Shown piece after piece: positions 43,747 through 51,311 of a stretch of DNA of 64,000 nucleotides. The notes under the pieces were generated by a model, which was not told the origin of the DNA, did no database searches, and saw nothing but the letters and a program-made list of their open reading frames with translations. The translations under genes were made by a program, and so were the position numbers. Positions within the stretch are counted from its first letter, which is position 1. Each line of letters starts with the position of its first letter. This DNA is from Ectobacillus panaciterrae DSM 19096 (GTDB lineage Bacteria > Bacillota > Bacilli > Bacillales > Bacillaceae_G). The stretch is from the NCBI RefSeq assembly GCF_000430785.1, contig NZ_KE387246.1, positions 175,936-239,935 of the forward strand, read 5' to 3'.

Positions 43747-45384
43747 GTGGGTAAATGGAAAATAGTAGTTTATTATATGGGGTTCAGTATCGTATGGCTT
43801 GTTCTGACAGATGTATTCATGAAAACATCCGCGCCCAGTATTCGGAACTTTTTGATACATAGCCGTTTGGAAGATATTTTATACGCAATGATTTCCTGCT
43901 GCTTTATGTATTACTTTCTGGCAAAGCAAAAGAAGCTGGAGGAGATTGAAAAAGAAGAGCATCGTTTAAGCACTTTAATCGATTCTATGGTGGACTTCGT
44001 AAACTTTAAAGATGGAGAAGGGCGCTGGATTCAGACGAATGATTTCGGACTCAAGCTTTTTCAGCTGGAGAATGTGGATTATCGAGGGAAAAAGGACTCC
44101 GAGCTTGGGGAGTATACGCCTTTTTATAAAGAAGCGCTTACATATTGCGAGGGTTCAGATGAGGAAACATGGCAGGCAAGAAAGATTACTAGATGTGAAG
44201 AAGTAGTGCCGCTGCCGGATGGCGGAGAAAAAACCTTTGATACGATTAAAGCTCCGGTGTTTCATGAAGATGGCAGCCGGAAAGCATTAGTTGTCATCGG
44301 ACGCGATATTACAGAGCGCAAAATTGCGGAAAAAAGGCTGGCAGAAAGTGAACAACGCTATAAATCACTGTTTGAGTACAATCCTAATCTTGTCTATATG
44401 ATTGATGTCAATGGAATCGCCACAAATTTAAACCCGCAGTTTGAAGTGATAACCGGCTATAGTCGTGAAGAGTTTATTGGGAAAAATCTGTTGTCGCTTA
44501 TTGATGAAGCGAGCAAAGAACGAGTATGCCAAGCTTTCCGCAAGGTTTTGAAAGAAGGAATCGCCTATAGCGGGCAAGAAACAAAAATCATTCATAAGGA
44601 CGGAACGAGACGGATTTTAGTATGTACTTCTGTTCCGATGATTATTGATGACGAGATTGTCGGGATTATCGGCTACAGTCAGGATGTAACGAAGCTGATG
44701 GAAACTGAAGAACGATTGCGCAGATCAGAAATGCTTTCAACAATCGGCGAGCTTGCGGCCGGTGTAGCACATGAAATCAGGAATCCGCTTACCGCGCTGC
44801 GCGGATTTGTGCAGCTCTTGCAACAAAACGATTTGAAGCAGGCGCATTACTACAACATTATGCTCGATGAGCTGGACCGCATCAATAACATTGTAGGCGA
44901 ACTGCTTGTACTTGCAAAGCCGCAGCAATTGGCGTTTGAACAAGGTGATATCGGCGATATCCTCGAAGATGTGATGGCCTTGTTGGAGCCGCAGGCAAAC
45001 TTTTACGGAATCGAAATGTCGCTTCAAACGGAAGAATTGCCGCTCATTGCTTGTGAGGGGAATCAGCTTAAGCAGCTGTTCATTAACTTAATTAAAAATG
45101 CTTTTGAAGCAGGCGCATCAAAAGTCGATGTAAAGCTGACGAAAAAAGATGATCGGTACGTTTCCATCCAAGTAAAGGATAACGGCTGCGGCATACCGGA
45201 TGACCGCATAAAGAGTTTAGGAGAACCGTTCTTTTCTTATAAAGAGAAGGGAACAGGCCTCGGTTTAACAGTCAGCTATCGTATTGTGGAATCTCACGGA
45301 GGAAAAATTCAATTTACAAGCAAGATGGATGAAGGAACCGCCGCTGAGGTGCTTCTTCCGCTGAAAAGCCATGTCTCTGTTTAA
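43747..45384 (+). CDS. PAS-domain sensor histidine kinase (sporulation-kinase-like)
   Basis: 545 residues from GTG 43747 after AAAGGAG. Two N-terminal membrane segments (about 5-23 and 43-59), then two PAS domains (EEHRLSTLIDSMVDFVNFKD; SEQRYKSLFEYNPNLVYMID), a HisKA domain with phospho-acceptor His342 in GVAHEIRNPL, and a HATPase domain (NLIKNAFEAGA, DNGCGIPDD, GTGLGLTVSYRIVESHGG). No response regulator gene is adjacent, as for orphan Kin kinases feeding the Spo0F phosphorelay. That role is inferred from architecture. A ligand cannot be named. Confidence 0.88.
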   Translation: MGKWKIVVYYMGFSIVWLVLTDVFMKTSAPSIRNFLIHSRLEDILYAMISCCFMYYFLAKQKKLEEIEKEEHRLSTLIDSMVDFVNFKDGEGRWIQTNDFGLKLFQLENVDYRGKKDSELGEYTPFYKEALTYCEGSDEETWQARKITRCEEVVPLPDGGEKTFDTIKAPVFHEDGSRKALVVIGRDITERKIAEKRLAESEQRYKSLFEYNPNLVYMIDVNGIATNLNPQFEVITGYSREEFIGKNLLSLIDEASKERVCQAFRKVLKEGIAYSGQETKIIHKDGTRRILVCTSVPMIIDDEIVGIIGYSQDVTKLMETEERLRRSEMLSTIGELAAGVAHEIRNPLTALRGFVQLLQQNDLKQAHYYNIMLDELDRINNIVGELLVLAKPQQLAFEQGDIGDILEDVMALLEPQANFYGIEMSLQTEELPLIACEGNQLKQLFINLIKNAFEAGASKVDVKLTKKDDRYVSIQVKDNGCGIPDDRIKSLGEPFFSYKEKGTGLGLTVSYRIVESHGGKIQFTSKMDEGTAAEVLLPLKSHVSV

Positions 45385-45420
45385 GGGGCATGGTTTTTTT
45401 ATGAGGTAAGAAAGTATTTG

Positions 45421-45565
45421 AACGAGCCGTCTTCGCTTTTCGTGATGTCTAGCTCCGCCGGCTAGGCGCTGCCACCAGAGAACCACGCCCACACAAAAGC
45501 AAAAAAGCGCTTTTGAGGGGCGAGAACCTCTGGTTCTGCGCCTGAACGAGCCGGCTCCGCCTTTC
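45421..45565 (+). repeat. GC-rich repeat, copy G2
   Basis: GAACGAGCCGTCTTCGCTTTTC, then GTCTAGCTCCGCCGGCTAGG, arms around AGAACC...GGTTCT and CCTGAACGAGCCGGCTCCGC at the end. Same plan as 52362-52757. Located between the kinase and the YrzI leader promoter. Confidence 0.65.
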
Positions 45566-45590
45566 TTTTTAAGATTTTTCCAAAAATAGG

Positions 45591-45619
45591 TTTACAAAGT
45601 ATTTCTGATTGAATATAAT
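45591..45619 (+). promoter_or_regulatory. Sigma-A promoter of the YrzI array
   Basis: TTTACA (45591-45596), exactly 17 bases, TATAAT (45614-45619). Confidence 0.7.
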
Positions 45620-45660
45620 TGGAAATGTAAGAAAAAAATTCCAAAAGGAGGTCGAATGAC

Positions 45661-45738
45661 ATGATGAAAGCAGTAATGAACAACTCTACAACATCATACG
45701 GATTACCAAGCTATTCGACCAAATGGATGGAAAACTGA
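45661..45738 (+). CDS. 25-aa possible leader peptide
   Basis: ATG 45661, eight bases after AAAGGAGGT, encodes MMKAVMNNSTTSYGLPSYST then KWMEN. It stands between a clean sigma-A promoter and two tandem hairpins in front of three yrzI genes, the arrangement of a leader ORF in transcription attenuation. It could equally be a small functional peptide. Confidence 0.5.
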   Translation: MMKAVMNNSTTSYGLPSYSTKWMEN

Positions 45739-45766
45739 AACGTCGCTCATTTATGTAAACCATTCA

Positions 45767-45840
45767 GCCGCAGGTACGAATAGTTCCCTGCGGCTTTCTT
45801 ATGCTTGCTGCAGGGATGTTCGGACACCTGCGGCTTTTTT
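45767..45840 (+). promoter_or_regulatory. Tandem terminator/attenuator hairpins
   Basis: GCCGCAGG/CCTGCGGC (45767-45794) followed by TTTCTT, and GCTGCAGG/CCTGCGGC (45807-45834) followed by TTTTTT. The CCTGCGGC arm is repeated, so arms of the two hairpins can also cross-pair. Confidence 0.6.
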
Positions 45841-45872
45841 GTGCGATTTTTCAGGATAAAGGAGGTTTTTAT

Positions 45873-46004
45873 ATGACACTGCATGTATTGTTTTTCACCA
45901 TCATCGTGAAAAAGAAAAAGCGTACGGCGGAAGAAGCGAAGCATAACTTGCACGTACAGCAAATGATGGACGAATTGAAAGAACGTCAAGCGTATTACTG
46001 TTAG
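45873..46004 (+). CDS. yrzI: YrzI family small protein, copy 1
   Basis: 43 residues behind AAAGGAGG. A hydrophobic head (MTLHVLFFTIIV) leads to KKKKRTAEEAKHNLHVQQ and the invariant MMDELKERQAYYC. This is the YrzI family of tandem small Bacillus proteins. The amphipathic shape suggests membrane association. Function is unknown. Confidence 0.8.
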   Translation: MTLHVLFFTIIVKKKKRTAEEAKHNLHVQQMMDELKERQAYYC

Positions 46005-46024
46005 TCGGGAAGGGGAGATTTTGT

Positions 46025-46156
46025 ATGACACTGAACTTATTGTTTATTACGATTACCGTACAGAAGCAAAAACGTACGGCAGAAGAAGCGAAGCACGATA
46101 TGCACGTACAAGAAATGATGGATGAATTGAAGGAACGTCAAGCGTATTACTGTTAA
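46025..46156 (+). CDS. yrzI: YrzI family small protein, copy 2
   Basis: 43 residues, MTLNLLFITITVQKQKRTAE then EAKHDMHVQE and MMDELKERQAYYC. It lies 20 bases after copy 1, with its own GGGGAG site. Confidence 0.8.
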   Translation: MTLNLLFITITVQKQKRTAEEAKHDMHVQEMMDELKERQAYYC

Positions 46157-46174
46157 AAGAAGGGAGGGTTCTGT

Positions 46175-46306
46175 ATGACACTCAACCTGTTATTTTTCAC
46201 GATTACTGTACAAAAACAAAAACGTACGCTAGAAGAAGCAAGCCATGACTTGCGCGTGCAGCAAATGATGGACGAATTAAAAGAGCGTCAAGCGTATTAC
46301 TGCTAA
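46175..46306 (+). CDS. yrzI: YrzI family small protein, copy 3
   Basis: 43 residues, MTLNLLFFTITVQKQKRTLE then EASHDLRVQQ and MMDELKERQAYYC. Behind GGGAGGG, 18 bases after copy 2. The three copies differ mainly in residues 4-12 and 19-30 while the tail is fixed. Confidence 0.8.
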   Translation: MTLNLLFFTITVQKQKRTLEEASHDLRVQQMMDELKERQAYYC

Positions 46307-46348
46307 ATAAGCAGCGTTTCTATTCAAAAAAGAAGGGAGTTGGAGAAG

Positions 46349-46402
46349 ATGTTGATGAGGAGAAAGGAAATGATCTGGGTTGTGGAGGTAGATTCCGTAT
46401 AG
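46349..46402 (+). CDS. Possible 17-aa peptide after the YrzI array
   Basis: ATG 46349 after GGGAGTTGGAG encodes MLMRRKEMIWVVEVDSV. A hairpin (AGAGAAGGG/CCCTTCTCT, 46409-46441) follows. It may be a real small peptide or noise. Confidence 0.25.
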   Translation: MLMRRKEMIWVVEVDSV

Positions 46403-46475
46403 CCATAGAGAAGGGGCTTCTATGAGAGGTCCCTTCTCTATAATAAAATTAGGAAAGCATGAAATTTTGGGGCAT

Positions 46476-46510
46476 GTCTAGCGCCACCGGCTAGGCGCTG
46501 CTTTTCTTTT
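46476..46510 (+). repeat. GC-rich repeat fragment, copy G3
   Basis: Partial copy, GTCTAGCGCCACCGGCTAGG followed by CGCTGCTTTTC, just upstream of the broken phosphotransferase gene. Confidence 0.55.
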
Positions 46511-46536
46511 AAAAATGCGGCGTTAGGAGCGGGAAG

Positions 46537-47036
46537 ATGAAAAAAGTAGAGGTAGCAATAACCGAACAAATTTTACATAAAGCTGGGCAGCTATTTGCAA
46601 GCGATGGAAAAGGATTCGAGAAGCTCACAGAGGGTTATCAAAACCTCATATATGCATTTGAAAACAAAACGGTGTTTTAACGATTTTCGATTTTGATGAT
46701 TGCGCCTTTAGCTGGTATGCACAAGACATCGCCGTGTCTTTTTACCATGCAGTTTGGTAAGGGATGTCTGTAAATCCCGATAATGATGATTTTCCATACG
46801 CATTTATGAAAAGCTTTTTAGAAGGATACAGGCAGGAAAATGAGCTCAATGAAGAGATATTGAAGCAAATTCCGCTGTTTCTCAAATATCGTGAAGTATT
46901 TTTGTTTACGCTTTTTCATGAAGTATGGGATTTTGCTCATCTGCAAGATTGGCAAACGTATACGCTGCAGGATTTGAGACATCGGATTAAACATCGTGTG
47001 CCGTATACTGATGTGGATTTTTCTGCTCTCTTATAA
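46537..47036 (+). pseudogene. Broken APH-type phosphotransferase gene
   Basis: The start (ATG 46537) encodes about 47 residues of an APH/choline-kinase-like N-terminus. The frame then stops; the next frame carries TIFDFDDCAFSWYAQDIAVS and FYHAVW, the metal-binding DFDD segment, then an in-frame TAA. The C-terminal part reads on as FPYAFMKSFLEGYRQENELN to a stop at 47036. The ATP-binding middle is missing. So: internal deletion, frameshift and a nonsense codon. Confidence 0.75.
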
Positions 47037-47132
47037 AAGAATGAGGCAGTTTTGTATGTAAGGCAGAGATCACCTTTTGGCAGGTCTGCCCTTTTTATGT
47101 TTAGCAATCTGTCTTTAATTGGAAAAACTATC

Positions 47133-47217
47133 TTGTAAAACAATATAGGTAATGCTACAATCAAGGTATCTTGTAAAACAATATAGAAAATATACAGTTA
47201 AGTATCTTGTAAAACAA
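47133..47217 (+). promoter_or_regulatory. Triple operator of the PadR operon
   Basis: TTGTAAAACAA occurs three times, at 47133-47143, 47171-47181 and 47207-47217. Each TTGTAA can serve as a -35: with TACAAT (47156-47161, 17 bases) and with TACAGT (47193-47198, 16 bases). The third copy extends to the palindrome CTTGTAAAACAAG. Confidence 0.6.
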
Positions 47218-47239
47218 GTTAGAGGGAAGGAATTATGCG

Positions 47240-47572
47240 ATGTCTTCAACACAAATGCTGAAAGGAATACTGGAAGGGTGTTTGCTGGCGGTCATTTCAG
47301 AAGGAGAAACATACGGGTACGAGATGATTGAGAAGCTGACGAAGTACGGCATTACGATGGTCAGTGAAGGAAGCATTTATCCGCTGTTGATTCGGATGCA
47401 GAAGGATGGACTCTTAGATAGTGTCATGAAGGATTCGCCAAGCGGACCGAAGCGGAAATATTATACACTGACTGCAAAAGGGAAAAAAGAGCTGCAGGAG
47501 TTTATAAACCGCTGGCAGGATTTATCAGGAAGTGTAAACCGACTTTTACAGGGAAAGGGAGAAAAGGAATGA
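47240..47572 (+). CDS. PadR-family transcriptional regulator
   Basis: 110 residues. The winged helix is typical: MLKGILEGCLLAVISEGETY, GYEMIEKL, SEGSIYPLLIRMQKDGLL and PKRKYYTLTAKGKKEL. PadR proteins bind inverted repeats and respond to small molecules or envelope stress. The triple TTGTAAAACAA site directly upstream is the probable autoregulatory operator. Overlaps the next gene by 4 bases. Confidence 0.88.
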   Translation: MSSTQMLKGILEGCLLAVISEGETYGYEMIEKLTKYGITMVSEGSIYPLLIRMQKDGLLDSVMKDSPSGPKRKYYTLTAKGKKELQEFINRWQDLSGSVNRLLQGKGEKE

Positions 47573-48366
47573 ACCCGAAAGAGCTCATTGCATTAAATAA
47601 TGAAAAGCGCAAGCAGCTAACAAAGGAGAATGAAGAGATATACGGCGAGGTTTTGGTGTATGTAAGGATGTCTAATATTTCTGAAGCGGATGCTGAAACG
47701 GTTTTAATGGAGCTGTTAGATCATCTCCTTGATGCGCAAGCGAATGGAAAGACGGCGCAAGAGGTATTTGGCAAAGATCCAAAAGCATTTTGTCATGATT
47801 TAATCGAAGCGCTGCCGAAAGCGAAATTTAAAGAGAATGTAAAGATGTTTTTTCCGGCTATTTTTATGGGATTGGCAATGTGGATTCTTATTGATGGAGG
47901 AAACGGGAAATTAGAGTACTCCCTTATATCTCTTATTGGGGTATCTATCGTTATTCTGTTGTATATTAGTTCAATGATTTATGGTTTGCGCCTTACTTCC
48001 TTTCAATCAAAAAAGAAAAGTTTTGTGATTTTGTATGTCATTTGGGTTATCGCAACACTTGCGCAGGTGGCGATCATGCTGCTTGAGCGTTTCTACGGGG
48101 AACCGATTATCGTGTTAACTGGTGTTCCGTTTTATATTTTTATGGGAGTTATCGGAATCGCATTACTTATCGTAGACTACCGCACGTTTGGCGTGAAAGG
48201 TGTATTGTTCTCCATTTTCTTGCTTGCATCTCAATGGGTTGGAAATATTCCTTTTGTGGAGAATCATATAAAACTTGTATTAGGTTTGGTGTTTTCATTA
48301 ATTGCATTTCTTGTGATGATGAAGGCTGGGCCGAAAGAAGAGAAGAAAGTGCCGAAAATGCAATGA
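47569..48366 (+). CDS. DUF1129-like membrane protein
   Basis: 265 residues. The first 90 are soluble (ALNNEKRKQLTKENEEIYGE, AETVLMELLDHLLDAQ), then about six membrane segments and a basic tail. PadR-DUF1129 pairs are common in Bacillaceae and are thought to sense or relieve envelope stress. The operon overlap ATGA supports joint expression. No catalytic motif is visible. Confidence 0.75.
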   Translation: MNPKELIALNNEKRKQLTKENEEIYGEVLVYVRMSNISEADAETVLMELLDHLLDAQANGKTAQEVFGKDPKAFCHDLIEALPKAKFKENVKMFFPAIFMGLAMWILIDGGNGKLEYSLISLIGVSIVILLYISSMIYGLRLTSFQSKKKSFVILYVIWVIATLAQVAIMLLERFYGEPIIVLTGVPFYIFMGVIGIALLIVDYRTFGVKGVLFSIFLLASQWVGNIPFVENHIKLVLGLVFSLIAFLVMMKAGPKEEKKVPKMQ

Positions 48367-48454
48367 TGGAGAAGAGATGTCTTAAATCAGGACACTCCTT
48401 CTTTTAAACATCGCAATATACGGCATATAAAAGAATAAACCTGTATACTTAGTT

Positions 48455-48571
48455 AAAAGACACGGTCAAGGGCGTCTTACAGGATTTGGCTGTTACTAGA
48501 TTCGGCAGGTGCTCTATGCCCATCTAAAAAGAACGCAGCACGGGAGAAATCCGTGCTGCGTTCTTTTTTAT
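48455..48571 (+). repeat. Terminator-bearing repeat, copy F2
   Basis: Shares TTCGGCAGGTGCTCTATGCC and CATCTAAAAAG with F1 and F3. It ends in a strong hairpin GAACGCAGCACGG/CCGTGCTGCGTTC plus TTTTTT, ten bases before the stop of the minus-strand serine hydrolase. Confidence 0.65.
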
Positions 48572-48580
48572 TTTTTGATG

Positions 48581-49603
48581 TTAAAGACAGCGCATAACCT
48601 GATTCCCAAACTCCCGTAAATAATGAAGATAGTTGTCTCCCCCATAGTTATAGCGCTTGTTATACATTCTCGCCACAACTAAATTATGCTCCGGAATTAC
48701 TAATAAAAGCGGACCGGTCACGCCAAGGATTTGATACGATCCGTTTGGAACATGCTTTCCCATTTCATTGAATTTCGTGTCGCAATCCTTTGTGTACCAA
48801 AAGAACCCGTTTTGCGGTAAATCCTTGTTGGCAAGAGGCGGACTTTGTATGGATGTTGCTAAGTCGAAAATTCCTGAGGGAACAATTTGCTTTCCGTAGA
48901 TGTTCCCTTTCTTTATATGCAGATAGCCCCAATATGCCAGCTCTCTGGCGGACACGAATAAGTTTTTCTCATGGCCTTCATCGCTTATGCCGAGAGGGAT
49001 TTCATCCTCCGTTTCTGTAATAACAGAGACGAGCTTATTGTTCGCTTCTGTTTTCCAGCCTGTTTCTGTCAGCGCAAGCGGGTAAAACACATGCTCGCGA
49101 AGCAGCTCTCCCACGCTTTTTCCCATCGTTCTTTTTACAATTTCTGCAATCATGGTGACGTTAATATTGCGGTACGCCCAAGTCGTCCCCGGTAAGAATT
49201 CGCGATAAATCGTGCCATCCTCCCGTTCATTCAGCCCATGCGTATGAGTCAGCAAATGTCTGATAGTCGTTTTGGAAAGAAGCTGTGAATCTAGCTCTGG
49301 CAGATACATAGAAACAGGATCATCTAAACTCGTAATGCTCTCTTCGTAAAGAGCCAAAGCGGCTGCAAACCCAATGTAGCTTTTTCGTGCCGAAGCAATA
49401 TGAAATTGTGAATCTGTCCCAATCGGCCTTGCACCTTGTCTATGCGAATGGAAACCGCTGTAATGCTCGGTTACGATACGGTCTTTATGAATGATCACAA
49501 GGGCAGCGGCAGAACCGCCGTTTCGTTCTCTAATATCGTCTGTATAGTCTGCGAGGCTGCTAAACTGATGAGTAAGCTTTTTAGGAAGATGCAAAGGTAT
49601 CAA
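48581..49603 (-). CDS. Beta-lactamase-family serine hydrolase
   Basis: 340 residues from TTG 49603 (weak site, so the start is uncertain). Class C/DD-peptidase-like motifs: S71-A-R-K74 nucleophile/base and YRN as the Tyr motif. HLLTHTHGLNERED is typical of the family. No signal peptide, so the enzyme should be cytoplasmic and is more likely an esterase or peptidase than a resistance beta-lactamase. Confidence 0.82.
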   Translation of the reverse strand: MIPLHLPKKLTHQFSSLADYTDDIRERNGGSAAALVIIHKDRIVTEHYSGFHSHRQGARPIGTDSQFHIASARKSYIGFAAALALYEESITSLDDPVSMYLPELDSQLLSKTTIRHLLTHTHGLNEREDGTIYREFLPGTTWAYRNINVTMIAEIVKRTMGKSVGELLREHVFYPLALTETGWKTEANNKLVSVITETEDEIPLGISDEGHEKNLFVSARELAYWGYLHIKKGNIYGKQIVPSGIFDLATSIQSPPLANKDLPQNGFFWYTKDCDTKFNEMGKHVPNGSYQILGVTGPLLLVIPEHNLVVARMYNKRYNYGGDNYLHYLREFGNQVMRCL

Positions 49604-49618
49604 CTCTTTTCTTAATTA

Positions 49619-49660
49619 ATGTCCAGCGCCTGAACGAGCCGTCTCCGCTTTTCTTATGTA
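49619..49660 (+). repeat. GC-rich repeat fragment, copy G4
   Basis: Partial copy, GTCCAGCGCCTGAACGAGCC then GTCTCCGCTTTTC, upstream of the serine hydrolase. Confidence 0.5.
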
Positions 49661-49691
49661 TTAGAAGAAAACCTCTGCAGAAACAGAGACT

Positions 49692-49937
49692 TTACAGTAA
49701 AAAGAAGCCAAACCCAAAAAGCAGCAGTCCGAATACGCCGATGCTGATGGCCTTGCTTTTATCGTGCTGGATCCATAGATCGATCGCGTGCAGGATATCC
49801 ATCAGCCCTAGGCAAAACAAAGAAGGGGAAATCGTGTTCTTTTTCAGCACCAATAAAATAATAAAAATCGCTGCCAGCACACCGAACGCAATGCGTCCGT
49901 AGAAGAAAACGGAGCGGTTTTGTAAGTTTAAGTTCAT
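49692..49937 (-). CDS. Small membrane protein, possibly DUF3953/YczI-like
   Basis: 81 residues from ATG 49937 after AAAGGAGAA. Three hydrophobic segments (about 14-33, 38-50, 61-81). Length equals B. subtilis YczI and the plan is similar, but I cannot confirm homology. Confidence 0.55.
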   Translation of the reverse strand: MNLNLQNRSVFFYGRIAFGVLAAIFIILLVLKKNTISPSLFCLGLMDILHAIDLWIQHDKSKAISIGVFGLLLFGFGFFLL

Positions 49938-49994
49938 AGAAGTTCTCCTTTCTTTCCTATTATTATTAAACCTTTTCATAGAAGGGGAGTCAAT

Positions 49995-50105
49995 GTGAAG
50001 CTGAAGCAAGCTTGTGAAACAGTAAGCAAGCTGTGGACTTCATTTGCCGCATGGGGAGAAGAACGGGACATTTATCTGCAGGATGATGCATTAAACGAGA
50101 TATAG
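49995..50105 (+). CDS. Possible 36-aa ORF or gene remnant
   Basis: GTG 49995 stands behind AAGGGGAG and encodes VKLKQACETVSKLWTSFAAW then GEERDIYLQDDALNEI. The composition looks protein-like, and it could be the start of a gene truncated by deletion. Family unknown. Confidence 0.3.
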   Translation: MKLKQACETVSKLWTSFAAWGEERDIYLQDDALNEI

Positions 50106-50215
50106 ACAAGAAACGTTTTTATGTCGATTTTTTTAGTTGCATTTATATAGAATTATTACAGCGGAATTTTATAATTTCAAAGAATAAGGAACCGCTTATA
50201 AAACAGGCGGTTCCT

Positions 50216-50605
50216 TTAAAATTCGCTATGCAAAATCATCTCCGCAACCTTCGGTGGTCTTATGTCCAACGAAGGAAAATCCTTGATAGGAACCCATAAG
50301 GGCTCATATGTGCCCCGATACGTATTTGAAAATTCCTCACCTTGACCGGTTCCGAACTCGCCAGACACGATATCGGCGTAAAAGTAATATTGCTTGCCTT
50401 TAGAATCAAGAATCGTCAGCAAATCGCCTATGCTCACCTGTACGCCCAGTTCTTCATAGGCTTCTCTTTTTGCTGCTTGCTTCGGCGTTTCGCCTTTTTC
50501 AATGCCGCCGCCCGGAAATACATAATAAATCTTTCCATTCCAATTCCTTCTAATTAAAGCAACTTCATGATTTTGTATTAACACGACAGATCCTCTATTT
50601 CTCAA
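50216..50605 (-). CDS. Nudix hydrolase
   Basis: 129 residues from TTG 50605 behind GAGGAG. The Nudix box is complete at residues 33-55 (GGIEKGETPKQ, then REAYEELGV). It should hydrolyse a nucleoside diphosphate linked to another group. The short size without extra domains suggests house-cleaning or ADP-ribose-type substrates; specificity is not readable. Confidence 0.88.
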   Translation of the reverse strand: MRNRGSVVLIQNHEVALIRRNWNGKIYYVFPGGGIEKGETPKQAAKREAYEELGVQVSIGDLLTILDSKGKQYYFYADIVSGEFGTGQGEEFSNTYRGTYEPLWVPIKDFPSLDIRPPKVAEMILHSEF

Positions 50606-50621
50606 TATATATCATCTCCTC

Positions 50622-50762
50622 TCATAGAGTTTTTCCTGTTATCTGATGAACGGTCTTTGCTGTCATGAAAGCAAGTCTGAAAATTCCTGCTTTGTACATC
50701 CCACACGACCGGCAGCTCGTCAAAGGAAAAAACTGCAGCTGCAAGGATTCATGATCATTCAT
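50622..50762 (-). CDS. Possible 46-aa CxxC protein
   Basis: ATG 50762 after GAAGG encodes MNDHESLQLQFFPLTSCRSC, then GMYKAGIFRLAFMTAK. It ends 16 bases before the Nudix start on the same strand. The CxxC pair is suggestive of metal or thiol chemistry. Not recognised and may be a remnant. Confidence 0.3.
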   Translation of the reverse strand: MNDHESLQLQFFPLTSCRSCGMYKAGIFRLAFMTAKTVHQITGKTL

Positions 50763-50951
50763 ATGAAGCAAACCTTCAAAATCTTTACATATAAACATGA
50801 TTTTCACTAGATTGTTTTTCTTCTATCATATCATTTTTACATATGTTAGGGATTGCCATTTTTTTGATAATGCATGCTTGTCCCTTTCTTTTTTAAAAAA
50901 TTTACATATTATACCATGTAACATTAATGGTTTGAGAAGGGAGTGGTTATA

Positions 50952-51128
50952 GTGCCTGATGAACGCCGTACTAGATTTTTCCGTACCAGAGATAGAGATG
51001 GTCGTAATCTCTTTTTCCGTACTGGAGGCAGAGATGGACGTGGCCGTAGTAGATTTTTCCGTACTAGACGTACAGATGGTCGCGCTAGATTTTTCCGTAC
51101 TAGTAGAGATCGCAGAAGAAGTAGATAG
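50952..51128 (+). CDS. Arg-rich FFRTR-repeat small protein
   Basis: 58 residues from GTG 50952, eight bases after AGAAGGGAG. The sequence is built from repeats of R-x-R-F-F-R-T-(R/G/S) joined by acidic-basic linkers such as DRDGR and TDGR, at about residues 6, 20, 33 and 46. About a third of residues are Arg. It has a strong terminator behind it, so it is probably transcribed as a single unit. A nucleic-acid-binding or spore-core packing role is possible; the family is unknown. Confidence 0.55.
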   Translation: MPDERRTRFFRTRDRDGRNLFFRTGGRDGRGRSRFFRTRRTDGRARFFRTSRDRRRSR

Positions 51129-51173
51129 GTAAAGAGACCTGTTTATTTCGGGGCTGTTGACAAATACCTGTTC

Positions 51174-51224
51174 CAAAAAAAGAAGATGAAGCTCTACAAA
51201 ATGTAGTGTTCATCTTCTTTTTTT
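51174..51224. terminator. Strong bidirectional terminator
   Basis: AAAAAGAAGATGAA pairs with TTCATCTTCTTTTT around an inner CTACAAAATGTAG hairpin; long T run. Confidence 0.85.
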
Positions 51225-51311
51225 ACTCATTATAATTGACGCACTCGTTATATAAATGATACCTTGTTTTTATAAATTTTCTCATATTTTTATAAGAAAA
51301 AGGAGCGCGCT

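Noticed and set aside
50826-51176. Minus-strand Ser/Thr-rich ORF opposite the Arg-rich gene
   Set aside because: It is the antisense of the FFRTR repeats; only the plus strand has a well-placed ribosome site.
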